A stretch of 64,000 nucleotides of DNA from Allomyces macrogynus ATCC 38327 (Eukaryota; Blastocladiomycota; Blastocladiomycetes; Blastocladiales; Blastocladiaceae): the NCBI GenBank assembly GCA_000151295.1, contig GG745354.1, forward strand, positions 162,525 through 226,524, given 5' to 3'. Shown in pieces: positions 40,302 through 52,405 of this stretch (the first letter of the stretch is position 1; each line of letters opens with the position of its first letter). The notes beneath the pieces were generated by a model. The model made no database searches. It was given only the letters and a program-made list of their open reading frames with translations, and had not been told where the DNA came from. The position numbers and the translations under genes were made by a program.

Positions 40302-41483
40302 CTAGCCCTGGCGCCGGCGCTTGCTTGGGCGCTGCTGCTGCTGCTGCTTTGGTTGTTGCTGCTGCTTCTGCTGCCGCGTGTTACTGGGCGGCGGCGAGAG
40401 CACGGGCGGCGGGTCGATGGGCGACTCGTCCGACTCTTCCTCGCCCTGGTCGGCATGGCGGCGACCGCGCTGCCGGTCCTCGTGCCCGTTTTCGTCCGCG
40501 TCCATGTCGTCCCCCTCGTTTCTGTCGTCTCCGTCGTCGTCCGACGCCCGCCGGCGCTTTTGCGGGACCGATGGGGACGTGGGCCGCGAGCCCGTCGGCG
40601 ACCGAATACGCAGCAGCTTGACGCCCTTTTGAAACATGGAGACGAACCCCTTGACATAACCCGCCGACTTGTCCTCCCAGGTCTTGACCGTCTCCTTCCA
40701 CTCGTCCTTCCACTCGGCGAGCTCGGACTTGATCTCCGTCTGCAGTTCCATGACTTGCTGCGCGACGCGCAGCCGCTTTTCCTTGAAGTAGCCAATGTTG
40801 AGTTCTCGCGGCGAGACCCCACGGTTCAAGTTGCGGCGCAGGTACTCGTCGTAGTCGCGCACGATGCGGGTGATCAAGTCGGACGTGGAGATGCCGTCGG
40901 TGCGCTTGGTCGGCAAGAACCGGCCCTGCGCCTTGACAAACGCGTAGACGTCGGCCACGTCGCCGGCCGCGTACGGGATATCGTCGTGCGCGACATAGTC
41001 GATTTGGTGCTCGTCGATAAACGCCTGCGTGATGATCCACGGTGCGTCGGGGATCACTTGGTCGACCCACTTACAGTGGCGTACCGACTCGTACCGCTCG
41101 TGGTCGACCATGACCGTCTTGCCCTTGCGCTTGTGCGTTTCGCGGTCGTTGCAGACGCCCACGAGCAAGTGCACGTTCGGGAAGGCCTTCTTGGCCTGCT
41201 CGAGCGCCTTGGCGTGGCCGTAGTGGAAGAGATCGTAGATGCCGTCGCAGTAGATGCGCACGGCGCGGTCGGTCGGCGGCGCATTGATACGGAACGTGGT
41301 CGACGCCGAGACGTCGACCGAGGGCGAGTTGAGAATCGCTTCGGGCACGAGCGACGGGTCCGGCGCGTTGCTCGACGCAGGAGCCTGCGCGGTACTGCTG
41401 CTGCTGCTGCTACTGCTGTTGCTGCTGCTTGCGTCGGCAAGGTGCGGCGATGCCAGAGCGGCGGACGTGGCAGGGCTGGCCAT
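40302..41483 (-). CDS. choline-phosphate cytidylyltransferase
   Basis: Rate-limiting step of the CDP-choline (Kennedy) pathway: CTP + phosphocholine to CDP-choline, at nuclear/ER membranes. Single exon, 393 aa, start in the strong context GCCATGG. A Ser/Ala-rich N-terminus (1-70) precedes the catalytic domain: [19 protein letters not shown] with HxGH at 87-90, [33 protein letters not shown], and [15 protein letters not shown], the CCT variant of the RTEGIS signature. An amphipathic helix region ([20 protein letters not shown]) follows and probably senses membrane lipid. The tail is Ser/Pro then acidic, then polyQ and a Lys/Arg-rich C-terminus (SKRRRQG) that could act as a nuclear signal. Confidence 0.96.
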   Translation of the reverse strand: MASPATSAALASPHLADASSSNSSSSSSSSTAQAPASSNAPDPSLVPEAILNSPSVDVSASTTFRINAPPTDRAVRIYCDGIYDLFHYGHAKALEQAKKAFPNVHLLVGVCNDRETHKRKGKTVMVDHERYESVRHCKWVDQVIPDAPWIITQAFIDEHQIDYVAHDDIPYAAGDVADVYAFVKAQGRFLPTKRTDGISTSDLITRIVRDYDEYLRRNLNRGVSPRELNIGYFKEKRLRVAQQVMELQTEIKSELAEWKDEWKETVKTWEDKSAGYVKGFVSMFQKGVKLLRIRSPTGSRPTSPSVPQKRRRASDDDGDDRNEGDDMDADENGHEDRQRGRRHADQGEEESDESPIDPPPVLSPPPSNTRQQKQQQQPKQQQQQRPSKRRRQG

Positions 41484-43143
41484 GGCGGTTTGGCGTCGAG
41501 ATCGTGCGCGCAGGGCAGTGGGCAATCGCCGCAGTCAGGTCGCTGGGCAGAAAGGGTCCAACGTTGGTGCACGGCGTCAGGGTCCCGTTCGTGCTGCAGG
41601 TCGCGCAGGGTCGGTGCCAGAGTCGGAGTCGTGGGCGCCGTCGTCGTGAGTGTGGCTGCAGATGGCGGTGCAAGTGCCGGCTGTCCGTTGTCCGAGAGAG
41701 GGTGGCGAGGCCGGCGATCAGGTCGAGAGAACGACAAGAGAGCGACGCTGCTGATCGTAAACGTTGATGAGCACGATTGAGGAGAGCCAAGGCAAGGCAG
41801 ACCATCACGCGACTGGAGAAATGCGACGCGTTGATGGGTTTGTGTTTTACGCCACGGACAACGCACTTCCGCACACTTTCGCCCTGGCAGGCAACACGTG
41901 GCTCGTGCCGCCGAACTCGCAACGTGGCATTTCGAAGAAACCTAACGGTTTGGCTTGCGTAAATCTGAAAACCTGGCGGGCAGGCGAAAACAGTCATTTG
42001 CTAACCTAGACACGTGCTTCGCTAGTGAATCGTATCATAAACGCGGAGAAGCACGTCCCAGCGCAACGTCCAACGGACGCGCCAGTGTTGTCGACAACGC
42101 AGGCAGCTGCTCGTTGGAACAACATTAGCGCGACGCGAGCGAGCTTCTAGACGACCGCGACCTCCGCGACCTCCGCGACACAGGCGAAGATTTGCTCGTC
42201 TGCAGCACTGCCGCGCCTAGCCTTCGGCTACCATGCTCTGCTCGCGCCTGTGGCGCTCGCCTGACTGCCATCGGTTCCACACCAACTTTCGATGCGCATC
42301 TCGCAGACCAAAGCTGTGACGTGACCAATATGCTATCACCGTCTTATATGACACAACCAAATTCGAAACACCGCCTATAACATCTCTTTCAGGACGTTTG
42401 GTGAGGGACTACGCGTGTGCTGCATGGCCTGCTCTCCAAGCTTAGGCGTCAACAGTGTTGACAATGGTGCTTACAGCGAACGTGGTTGGCGCGCTTGAGC
42501 GCACGGTGAATGCCAACGCGACGGAGCGGTGTGCACGCTGCCAAAGTGAGGTAAGCGCGGGCCGCGGATCAATGAAGGGCGCGCGCGCGCTGGCTCATGG
42601 TCCTGACCAAGTGCAACAAGAGCATGTTGTGGCTCAAGTTTGAGATTGTCAAGCCATCGGTACAGGCGAAGCGGTTGATGCTACTGCGCGTGCTCGTGCA
42701 GCGCGCGCTCGCCGCGAGCTTCTGATATTTGTCGGCACAGCGGGTCCCGGCCCTTCGTCTGGATACCGGAAGCTGCTTCGTGGGTTGATGCGGGCTGAGC
42801 AGAGGCCGCACCGCGCTCTGCCGCCACCTTCTTCCCGTCCGTCCTTGGGCTGAGCAGTGTGCGCGTGTCGCAAGGCGGCCAGCTTGTCCGCTGGGCCCAC
42901 CGTTGCCGATCGCCGCCCACCGTTGCCTCGCGCGCGGTCCAAGCGACGCGTGCCCATCCTCGATCGATCTGTCCTTGCTGCATTCAACGGCCGCCGCCGC
43001 TGCCGTCACGCTCGCTCCCCGCCACGACTCCTTGTAATCCACCACCACCACGCACCTGAACACGCTTGCTCGACCGCCGCTGTCTCCGCCTCTGCCCGCA
43101 CGCAGCGCCACGCCACTGCCCCCAGCGCGTTTCCGCAACATTC
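41484..43143. other. divergent intergenic region, 1.7 kb, with coding-like patches
   Basis: Upstream of CCT and of the histidine-kinase-like gene. At 42463-42725 there are two coding-looking plus-strand patches in plausible codon usage: one with a Cys pair (ERCARCQSE) ending at a GTAAGC donor-like site, one reading KSMLWLKFEIVKPSVQ to a TGA. I could not join them to a start or a family; they may be remnants. Confidence 0.35.
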
Positions 43144-46067
43144 ATGTCCAACAACAACATGGCCATGCACCGGCACATCCCAGCCCTTGCCGTCGCAGCC
43201 ATGGCCACGGGCGCGGCCGTTGCTGTCTGCCTGTGGCTGCTGCTGCGGTCGTCGCCGTCTGTGACTGGTTCGCATCTTGCTCGTGCATCATCGTTTGCCC
43301 TCGTGGGTATGCAACGGCAGCGACCTGATCAAAAAGTGCACACATGTGCTGACACTGTTTCCCACCCGCGTACCGTTTCCTTGCACTAGAGGTGACCGTA
43401 TTTTGTCGCGAGCGCGCCGCGCTTGTCACACTCGTGGCTAAGTCGGAAGTGCTTACCGATTGCGCGCGCCGTGCGCTTGTTCTCGCCCCTTGCGTTTGGA
43501 GCCCCCCGAGTTGACCTCAACCGCGGCCCATGGATTCGGCTGAACGGCATCGACAGGTCAACAGCCTGAACGCCTTCGTCTCCACGGCCCCAACCATGTC
43601 TTCCGCGATCGTGCAAAAGTACCTGACCAAGATCGAACCCAACCCAAGCACCGTCTACACGATCAACTTCTACGAACATATTCCTGCCGACCGGGTTCGT
43701 GTCTCCTCTCCCCACCCTCCAAACAAATGGAAACTGACCTACCCGTTCTTCGATTGGCAGCGCGCCAACTGGGAAGCCATCTACAACGTGACGCTCTTCT
43801 CTTCCGACGCGTCTCTCAACATGTTGCCACGCGCCTACGACCCTGCCGGGTACTGGCCCGTCGTCTACGCCGAGGGCAGCCGCATTCGATTCCCGCGCGG
43901 CCTCCCGCGGAAATTTGTTGGCTTCGACCCATCGGGCGAGCCTACGCGCAACGCCGCGGTCCAAGAAGCCGCCAGCATGCCAAGCCACCCGATCCTCTCT
44001 CCGCCCGTCTACTTGGTCGGCAACGACGGGTCCAAGGCTGTGCTCGCATTCCTCGTCTACATGGTCACCAAGAACCGCGCCGTCACGCCCGGCAACTTCT
44101 CGCTGGCGTCCATGGTCTCGGTCGGCCTGTCGGTACGTATTTTCTGCCGGATGCATGGCACGCTCAAGAATGAGATGCTCATGATTGCCCACTCGAAACG
44201 TGAATAGGTCCAAGATCTGTTCTCGGGCCTCTCCACGAGCCAGTACGCACTGTACTTGCGGGACGGCAACACGGTCCTCCTCGACCCACCAAAGAGCGAG
44301 CAACCCTCGCTCGTCGCGTCGCGCGCAGCCACGGCCACGATCCCGCTCGCAAACCGTCGTTGGCTGTTGACGTGCACGCCACACGCCACATTCGGTGCGA
44401 CAACGTACCTCTACGTTTCTTGGATCGCGGCGCTCAGTGCGTTTTTGCTCGGTGGGATCGTCGCGGGCACGCTCGCCGCACTCCACGGTCTGTTTGGCCG
44501 CCACCGCAAGGCGCAGCGGACGTGGGAGTGCAAGATGCGCGCGCTGCAGGAGCGCGCCGAGGCCTACCTGCAGGCGATCCCGAGCCCGCTGATTATGCTC
44601 GACAGTGCCGGGCAAGTGCTCGGGCTCAACGAGTATGCGCGGCACCTGTTTGCGACGCGCGATCGGCAAGTCGATGTGCGCCGCGTGATCGACGTCGTCG
44701 ACGATCCCGATGCAGACCCTTTTGGCGACGACAAGCGGCCTGAAGGGTCCAAGAAAGACGTGCGCCGCCGCAGCGTCGTTGCGGGACAGCTGTCGCTGCG
44801 CAGTGGCGAAAAGAGCGCCATTGGATCGGGAGGCAATGGGAAGCCGCCTTCGTCGCTCGTGTCGCTCACACCGTCGCCGTCGGCCGACGAGTCACGGCGG
44901 CTCGTGGTCCCGGTACACGGACCGCTGTTTGACCCGGGCGTCTCGGCCGTGCGCGTGCGCCGTGCCGATGGAACCGCGTATCCGGCCGACCTTTGCGCGA
45001 GCGACCTGGTCATGCTTGACAGCAAGCCCTCGACTACGACCGCAGACCAGACCCCAAATGCAGCCGGGAGCAACGATACGACTCCAACATCGTCGTCGCA
45101 GATGCTCACGTCCGACACAGCAACGACGCTCGCTCACTCGCCCACGTCCACGGGTCCGCAAACTGTAACGCCCGCGCGGCCGGGCGTCGCGCAGGTGCTG
45201 CTACTCACGGACATGTCGGAGCGGTACGAGCGGCAGCGCGCGCTCGCTGACGCCACGGCCGCGCTCAAGCGCGCCTACGAGGACCAAGGGTCGATGATGC
45301 TGTGGCTGTGCCACGAGCTGCGCAACCCGCTCGCTGCACTCTCGCCCGCCGTCGATGCGAGCGGCGATGTTGCTGACGCGGTCGCAACAATGCTCGGTGC
45401 GATCCAGGACACTGGCATCCTCTTGGGCGCACACGAGGTCGGGCTCGATGCGGTCGGCTCGGACGCCGCCAATGCCAAGGCGGTCACACTCGCCGACATG
45501 GTCTCGGACGTGGTCATTGCGCACCGTGCCGTCGCCGACGCCAAAAACGTGGCCGTGACCGTGACCGGCGGCCGCATCGGAATCCAAATCCCGCCGCGCG
45601 CGCGCCGCGCGACCGCACACCTTCTGCAGCACCTGGTCGCACTCGCAGTCGCCGCGGCCGCGTCGCGCACGACCGTGCAAGTGCAGGTTGGGACCGCGAC
45701 CGTGGCTGTGGCCACGCCCGTCGCGCGCACTGAGCGCGCCGCGGCCATGGCCATTGGCCCGCGCGAGGCGGCCGCCGACGGCGAAGCGGACGTGCAGCGG
45801 TACCACGATGCGAACTCACTACTCGATCTGCACGTGCTCGCCTTGGACCGTGCGGCCGCGGCTGTGCCGGGCGCGTCGTGGCGCCGAGGCGGCCGCGGTG
45901 ACGATCGCAATGACGAGGTCTGGTGGGAGGTCAAGCTCGATTTCCCGGATGTGGTGCCGGACATGTTCCCATTTGCCGCGGCGCATGCGCGGCCACGCCA
46001 CGCGTCGGCGCCCGTGCTCCCGGTCACGAAAGAGACGGCCAAGACGCGGTTTGGTGCGACACGGTGA
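43144..46067 (+). CDS. CHASE-PAS histidine-kinase-like receptor, degenerate ATPase
   Basis: Model: 43144-43306, 43390-43448, 43557-43694, 43761-44132, 44208-46067 (863 aa, in frame). TM1 at about 12-34 (IPALAVAAMATGAAVAVCLW), then an extracellular CHASE-type ligand-binding domain (YTINFYEHIPADRRANWEA; VGFDPSGEPTRNAAVQEAA; PPVYLVGNDGSKAVLAFLVY), TM2 at about 312-338, a PAS-like segment (YLQAIPSPLIMLDSAGQVLG) and a HisKA-like box with the phospho-acceptor context WLCHELRNPLAAL (His613). The following region keeps the length of a HATPase domain but I cannot find the N box or the DxGxG/GxG ATP-lid motifs; it is Ala/Val-rich instead. There is no receiver domain. The 66-nt intron at 43695-43760 is a multiple of three and open; splicing it restores the CHASE motif. 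Probably a membrane sensor with impaired kinase activity, or a scaffold. Confidence 0.82.
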
Positions 46068-46530
46068 GGATAGTTGGCGCGTTGCTTCAGCTGCTCATGC
46101 CTGCCAGCTGATATTTGCCGATGATTGCTGATGCTTTCTGATGCGTGATTTTGTTCTTGTTGTTCCGGAAACCAACCCCTTTTCTTTTCGCTCGCTTCAT
46201 TTGGTGTGACTTGAGCTCGCTTTCATTTGTTCAGTTTATGCCATTCTGATCCCCTGTTTCTCTCCCTCGGTGCATCCGAACAGGACCGACAAAGCAACAC
46301 GCTTCCTGAATGAATACAAAGTCGCATTCAGCCAAAGTTGTACATTTGACAAACTCACCAGCCGTGGGTGATACTCCCTTGACGCTGGTCCCCCTGAGGA
46401 CTCTTGCCTGCATGGACAAAGCAACAGATTGTCGTGGGATGGTGATATCGCCACAGTGTTCTAAACCTGGACTCACAGGGCGCAGCAAAAGCATGGGCAC
46501 ATTGGTGTTGCTGGTGGTGCTGAGCCGTCT

Positions 46531-46623
46531 CGCCAAATGACATGGAAACAGCAAAAGTGTTGCGCGCATTTTGGCGTTGCTGCTGTTGCTCGTGATGCTG
46601 AGTTGTCGCGCCAAGTGACATGG
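46531..46623 (+). promoter_or_regulatory. duplicated CCAARTGACATGG element, Kelch A promoter
   Basis: CGCCAAATGACATGG at 46531-46545 and CGCCAAGTGACATGG at 46609-46623, the latter 106 nt before the TATA box. Related sequences sit at similar places upstream of the two paralogues. Confidence 0.5.
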
Positions 46624-46728
46624 AAAGGACGACTTATGCTCGCACCTGCTGCTGCGCCTCGGCCTGTACCGCGCTCCAGATCGTTGATCTCTTTGAAGTC
46701 CTCGTTTCTACATGTCAGGGGGCTACTG

Positions 46729-46736
46729 TATAAATA
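46729..46736 (+). promoter_or_regulatory. TATA box of Kelch gene A
   Basis: TATAAATA, 194 nt upstream of the chosen ATG. Confidence 0.65.
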
Positions 46737-46922
46737 CGAGCGACGCAGTCATCCACTACGCTATTCCCATCGCCTCTTGCTGACAATCATCCTCTCAAAA
46801 CAACGTTCCCCACTCTTCCATCCCCGCCTGTACGCGCCCTTCTCAGTAACCTGCATCGACGTTGCTAAACTGACACCACGTCATTGATTTTTCAGCACGT
46901 TTCACCCAAATCGAGCGCGTTC

Positions 46923-48739
46923 ATGATGCTCGGGGCCATGGCCGTTAAACAGCTGCTCGTGTGCCTCTTGGCTGCCCTCGTCACGCTCCTCGCTGTAATT
47001 TTGCCCGTTCAGCCTGGTCCTATGGCCGTTGCATTCAAGTTCAAGATCACCGCCTCGCAGGCCACGTGGGGGAGTGCATGCGCTGTTGTCGGATCGCGCC
47101 TCTACGCTTTTGGTGGAACTCTTGGAGGTCTGCTCATTTGTTTTCTTTCATTAAGCGCTACCGCGATCGTAATTGTCTTGCTTACCCACACCGTTTTGTT
47201 CACATCCTCTTCTGCGTCCCCCCAGACACTGGCACGGTTGCCAAAACAACGACGTGTGGAATTTATTCGATCGATCTCAACTGTACCATCACCAAGGGTG
47301 TCGCCACAGATTTGCAGGAACATGGCCTTCTCGACTCGGATTACCCAGACTATGGCTTCCGCAACCAAATCGCCTATGTGCGGCAGGATGAAAAAGTGTT
47401 CTTGATTGGTGGACGCTACAACGAGTCGGTCGCGGAGGATTTGGACGGTGACTTTTCCGTTGAAGATGCCTACCTTTTTGACACGAAAACGCAAACATCG
47501 ACCAAGCCAAAGACCAAGGTCGGTATTCCGTATCTGCCATCTGTGCAAGCGTCAGCGGCCATGTATGACAAGGCGAACGCGTTTATCTCCATGTTTGGAG
47601 GCTACAAGGACAAGAAATTGAAGGAGAAGAACACGCTTACAGTCATTCAGGGCTCGGATGGCCGCGTGATTAGTTCAAACGTGGACACTGACGAAGTGAC
47701 TGGACGGCGAGTTGCATCGGTGGGTCGATTCAACGCGTCGCACCAAGTGATCTCAGGTGGTACTCTTAAGGCCCGCAAAGAGGGCGATGTCCTTGACGAC
47801 CAGTGGCTCTTCACCTACCAACCGGCATTTCTCTTAACGCGTCTTCCGCGCTCCATGTCGGTTGCGCGGTACCAGCATCGAACTGTTGGCTACAAGAATC
47901 GGTACCTGATTCATGTTGGCGGAATGTCGCCCACCAAGACCTATGCGCTTGTCGAGTACGTGGACTTGAAGTCTAATGAGGTGAAGATTGGCACAATCGA
48001 CAACCCGTCCATGGGACCGAAGTCGCTTTCTTCTGGGTGCATGCACATGGAGAACGATGTGATTGTCTACATGGGCGGTTTCGAGCCCGCGATTGAGGGC
48101 AAAAAGGATAGCGATGTGCTTGCAGCGCTCGTGAACCTGTTGCAAGTCCAAGTAAACTATTCGGATGGCACGCTCAAGTTTCATTGGGTGACAGGCACAG
48201 GCGTGATCGCAACTCCACCAGTGAATGGAACAGTTACAGAGCCAAAAGATCAAGAAACCTCGGAGATCAACCCAGTCGCTGTGGGTGTGGGTGTGGGCGC
48301 CGCAGTTGTTGCAGTTGCCGTTGGGGTGGTTTGGCTTTTGGTCAAGCGCGGCCGTTCACGCGAGCCAGACGATGAGCACTTGGATCGCCCATCTGTGCCC
48401 ATGCACGAGCAGCCAGGCGACTGTGATTTGGACCCTTATCGCTCTGCGCAAGGGCCTGCAGCGGTCCCTACAATGCTACCAGCTGATCGCTCACACCTTT
48501 CACCAAACGAAAATGGCCTGATCTTGGCGACGCAGGACCCGTACAAGAATACCGGAACGGTACGCGACAATCGCCCGGCCCCCCTTGCTCGGGCGTCACC
48601 AGATCAGCGGCTGCGGAGCCCTGACCCTCAACCCTCAAGCACGGGAGATGACCATTCCCTGCTCTTGCCGGCTCAGCGTAACCTGCTCGATCCTCCGTAC
48701 TCGCCAATGGCGCCCACTTCCCCTCTGCAACGCTGCTGA
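46923..48739 (+). CDS. Kelch-ectodomain single-pass membrane protein A
   Basis: Model: 46923-47127 joined to 47226-48739 (572 aa; 98-nt phase-1 intron right after the first Kelch GG). N-terminal signal sequence (MAVKQLLVCLLAALVTLLAV), then about six Kelch repeats with the diglycine signature (LYAFGGTLGG, VFLIGGRYNES, ISMFGGYKDKK, QVISGGTLKA, YLIHVGGMSPT, VIVYMGGFEP), consistent with one beta-propeller. N-glycosylation sequons are present (RFNASHQ, VNYSDG). A transmembrane helix at about 455-480 (AVGVGVGAAVVAVAVGVVWL) is followed by KRGRSRE and a Pro/Asp-rich cytosolic tail of about 100 residues. The start corresponds to an internal MM of paralogue B; the upstream ATG of B is replaced here by TTG/ATT. 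Ligand unknown. The nucleotide composition is less GC-rich than in flanking housekeeping genes. Confidence 0.85.
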
Positions 48740-49540
48740 GCGACCAGCAAGGTTCAATGAACGACAATGATGACGGCGTTAACCCAACCTGGCGTGTGTA
48801 TAGCCACGCCAGCTCCTAGGCGAATTGAGTGCAGTGCAAGATTATGCTGGTTATAATATTTTTTTTCTTGTTCTTTTTGGAATATTACTTTGATGTTTCG
48901 AGATATATCAACATTGTCGACGATTATTCTCACGCGCCAGGGGCCCAATATTTTTGACTTCTCGCAGGCATAACCAGGTCGCGCTCAGGACAAGTGGAGC
49001 TCGTGTGGAAACAGTGCCGCAACAGGCTTGATCCCACGATGAGCCTCCAGGCACCCTCAAAGTTTTATTGGACTCGATGATCGTTGCAGAGTGGCTGATA
49101 ATGACGCTTGCGCTGTGATCATACTCCACTTCACTGATTCCGCATCTAACTCATGTCTTCAGACGCTGTTTGTGTTGCGCGACGCGGTGGCTTCAATAAA
49201 TTATCGCATTTCGCTCAGTCTGCGTCGTCTGAGTGAATGTTACAACGTCAAGGGCACCTTTGGAACCTAAAATTTGAGAGAAACACGCTCAATGGGCTTC
49301 GGGTCCTGGGCCAGAGACTCTGAACAAGGTGGAAAATGGAGTCGCTTGGCGGTTGGCTATGAAGCCGATTTGTGGTGCTGCACGACTGGCAGAAGAGTCG
49401 TAAGTGTAACGGCAACGGTGCCAGCCTACCAGCATCGATCTAGTTGGAGCGCGGGCAAGCACCTCTAATCCGCAGTAATCAGCTTCCAGCAGTCTTGATA
49501 TTTCCTGTGATTGTGGAAGTCGTGGCCTCTTTTTATATGT

Positions 49541-49670
49541 AGCTGGAGCTTCCATTTGAGATTTCTGAACTTCAATCTTTATCTGGAATGCGCTACTGCT
49601 CGTATTACAGAGCTTGCCCAGCAAAAAATGGACCAACCATTGAACGCCGCGCCGCTCAGACGCATTGAGC
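49541..49670. repeat. intergenic duplicate, copy 1
   Basis: Diverged match to 52748-52876: both begin AGCTGGAG, contain CTTCAATCT and then CCCAGCAAAAAA followed by GGACCAA, and end in CGCCGCTCA-type sequence. Indicates that flanking DNA was duplicated with the Kelch genes. Confidence 0.7.
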
Positions 49671-50233
49671 ATCGGACTGGTTATATGGTTCATGAACAGT
49701 GGTTGACAGTGCTTTTTCACGATACGTTGCCTTTTTTTGCTCCCTTGTGTCGTCATCACTCGTCCACTTCCTTCACATTGTTTTTGTTAATTGCAATCAA
49801 TTGCTTTCCGACCACCACTCTGGGATGGTCCGTGCCAGAACAGCAAGTATGGAGTCACCACGCTTCGATCATGAACCGATACTTCGCTCTGTTCGCGTTC
49901 GGCCCGCTCACTTCCAGCACCATCCTTTGTCTTGCACGAATGCGTTCGTGACGTGGAGGACGTTTGATGGCGCGGATACTAGAGAGAGCCTCAGGCCAGA
50001 CTCTTCTCAACTGCCAGTGGACAGCCCGCCCAACTTGGGTGATGCCCTCGTGAATGCTGGCACATCTAGATCTTTACTGCCTCATGGCGAACCGCAATGA
50101 CAGATCACTATGGGCATCGAAAAAGCGTAGAAGGCTTAGATTTTTCTCTTGTGCAGCATCGGGACTCCTTTGGCGCAGCAAATGAATGGACGGGCGCATT
50201 CCCAGTGTCGGTGTAGGCCGCTGTGAATTGTCT

Positions 50234-50248
50234 CACCAAATGACTTGG
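50234..50248 (+). promoter_or_regulatory. CCAAATGACTTGG element, Kelch B promoter
   Basis: CACCAAATGACTTGG followed by AAGGACG, matching the second Kelch A element; 74 nt before the TATA box. Confidence 0.5.
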
Positions 50249-50321
50249 AAGGACGGAGACACCAGGGTGCTTGATGGCATTCCCCTCTTTGGCGCCCTTT
50301 CTCGGGTCAGTTCCAGAAGAC

Positions 50322-50329
50322 TATAAATA
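50322..50329 (+). promoter_or_regulatory. TATA box of Kelch gene B
   Basis: TATAAATA, 154 nt upstream of the ATG. Confidence 0.65.
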
Positions 50330-50475
50330 AAAGAGACGCGGCCATCCACCACGCTTCGCCCAATCCTCCTCGTCGTGCCCATTAACATCCTCTCAAAACA
50401 CCATTCCCACCCTTCGATTGCCGCTTGTGCATGCCGTTCTCGACATCCTGAGCCATCGTTTGTTCAGCTGACATC

Positions 50476-52260
50476 ATGAATTTGTTTCTACAGTCCGCCT
50501 TGCCCAAATCCAGCACGTTCATGATGCTTGCAACCATGTCCGTCACACAGATGCTCGTGTGTCTCTTGGCTGTCCTCGTTATGCTCTTTGCTCTGATTTT
50601 GCCTGTTCAACCTGCGTCGATGGCCGTCGCGTCCAAGTTTAAAATAACCACGTCACAGGCCACGTGGGGGAGTGCATGCGCTGTCGTTGGATCACGTCTT
50701 TTCATGTTTGGCGGATCGCTCGGAGGTTTGCTCACTGTTCTCAGCGTCAACGATGCGTTTCCATGTTGAGAGTTGCTGATACTCACCCACCGTTTATCTC
50801 ACATCCTCATTGATATCCCCAAAGACACTGGATCCTTGACCGACACAACAACAACGTGCGGGATCTACTCGATTGACATCAACCGCACCATCACCACGGG
50901 TGCCGCCTCGGATTTGCAGATGCATGGCCTACTCGACTCGGAAGACCCGGACTATGGCTTCCGCAACCAAATTGCTTTCGTGCGGCTGAATGGCCAAGTG
51001 TTCCTGATTGGTGGGCGCTACAACAATTCGGTCGGAGAGGCCCTCAAGGGCGACTTTACCGTCGAGGTTGCCTACCTATTTGATGCGACAACAGGCGAGT
51101 CGAAGCGGCCTGATTCCAAGGCCGGTATTCCATACCATTCATCCATCCAGGCGTCTGCGGCCATTTATGACAAGTCGGCCCCGTTTATCTATATGTTTGG
51201 AGGCTACAAGGACAAGAACTTGACAGTAGAGAACACCCTCACTGTCATCCAGGGCTCGGATGGACGCGTGATCAGCTCCAACCTGGACACCTCAGAAATG
51301 GATGGACGGGGGCTCGCATCGCTAGGCCGGTTCAATGCGTCGCATCAAGTGATCTCCGGTGGCACTCTCAATGGCCGCAAAGAAGGCGATGTCCTTGACG
51401 ACCAGTGGCTCTTCTCCTACCAACCGTTTCTCTTTACACGTCTCCCGCACTCAATGGCGAATGCGCGGTACCTGCATCAATCGGTTGGCTACAAGAATCG
51501 GTATCTCATCCACGTGGGTGGAGCGTCGCCAGCCAAGCAGTATGAGCTTGTCGAGTATGTGGACCTCAAGAGCAGTCAGGTGAAGATTGGCACAATCGAC
51601 AACCCGTCCATGGGACCGAAATCGCTTGCATCTGGGTGCATGCACATGGAGGGCGACGTGATTATCTACATGGGCGGTTTCGAGCCCACTGAAAATGACG
51701 TACTTGCGGCGTTCGTGAACCTGCTTCTGGTCCAAGCCAACGATTCGGACGGCACGCTCAAATTTCGCTGGGTCACCGGCACAGGCGTGCCCACTGCGGC
51801 CACACCATCGAATGGAACAGTGGCAAAGATGACTCCGACACCGGAGCCCGAACCCTCAAATGCTGTGGCTGTGGGGGTGGGTGCGGGCGCCGCAGTTGTT
51901 GCTGTTGTTGCAGGAGCGGGCTGGGTTGTGACCAAGCGCCGCCGTTCGCAAGTACCTGACGCCGAGCACTTGGCTCTCCCCGCTGTACCCATGTATGAGC
52001 AGGCGAGCGACCTTGATCATCCGACTGCCTATCGGTCTTCGCGACCGCCCGCAGCCGCTTCCACGATCCCACCGATTTCTCGCTCGCAGATTCCACCACG
52101 CGACGATGAGTTGTTCCTGTCCACCCACAACCCAGACAAGACTGGGCCCGTGCGCAGCTCTGATCCGGCTCCCCGCGGTCGCGCTTCGCTAGATGAGTTG
52201 TTGCTGAGCCCTGACCCTCGACGCTCAGTGATTGAAGACGCCCGTCATCCGCTCTTGTGA
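50476..52260 (+). CDS. Kelch-ectodomain single-pass membrane protein B
   Basis: Closest paralogue of the preceding gene. Model: 50476-50725 joined to 50825-52260 (561 aa). The intron sits at the same phase-1 position (after the first GG) and is 99 nt, with an AAG acceptor where paralogue A has CAG. Signal sequence at about 20-43 (TQMLVCLLAVLVMLFALILP), six Kelch motifs (LFMFGGSLGG, VFLIGGRYNNS, IYMFGGYKDKN, QVISGGTLNG, YLIHVGGASPA, VIIYMGGFEP), an Asn-linked sequon in RFNASHQ, a membrane helix (AVAVGVGAGAAVVAVVAGAG) followed by KRRRSQ, and a cytosolic tail with the conserved LLSPDPRRS segment near its end. Expected at the plasma membrane with the propeller outside; ligand unknown. Confidence 0.87.
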
Positions 52261-52361
52261 ATTCAGAGGGATTTGCATGAACCACCTTGCTCGCCAATGT
52301 CGCCCTCTCCCAGCGCCTTTGTGGCAGTGCCGGACGATTTGCAAGGTTTTTTTGACCTGCA

Positions 52362-52363
<2 letters not shown>

Positions 52364-52402
<39 letters not shown>
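52364..52402 (+). repeat. T39 homopolymer
   Basis: Thirty-nine consecutive T residues, 104 nt downstream of the Kelch B stop codon. It is the only long A/T homopolymer in this GC-rich window. Confidence 0.95.

Positions 52403-52405
<3 letters not shown>

Larger units (their letters stand above)
46068..46922. other. upstream region of Kelch gene A
   Basis: Contains an imperfect tandem repeat of about 75-80 nt (about 46500-46630) in which each unit ends in CGCCAARTGACATGGAAA, then a TATA box. No gene seen. Confidence 0.6.
48740..50475. other. intergenic between Kelch A and B
   Basis: AT-richer, 1.7 kb. Holds one copy (49541-49670) of a sequence repeated between Kelch B and C, and the promoter of Kelch B. 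No gene supported, although short open frames occur at 49.3-50.1 kb. Confidence 0.5.

Noticed and set aside
40278..41780. 500-residue plus-strand frame antisense to CCT
   Set aside because: The minus strand has all cytidylyltransferase motifs; the plus frame is their shadow.
43386..44669. 427-residue minus-strand frame antisense to the CHASE receptor
   Set aside because: No domain features; the plus strand contains CHASE and PAS motifs with consistent introns.
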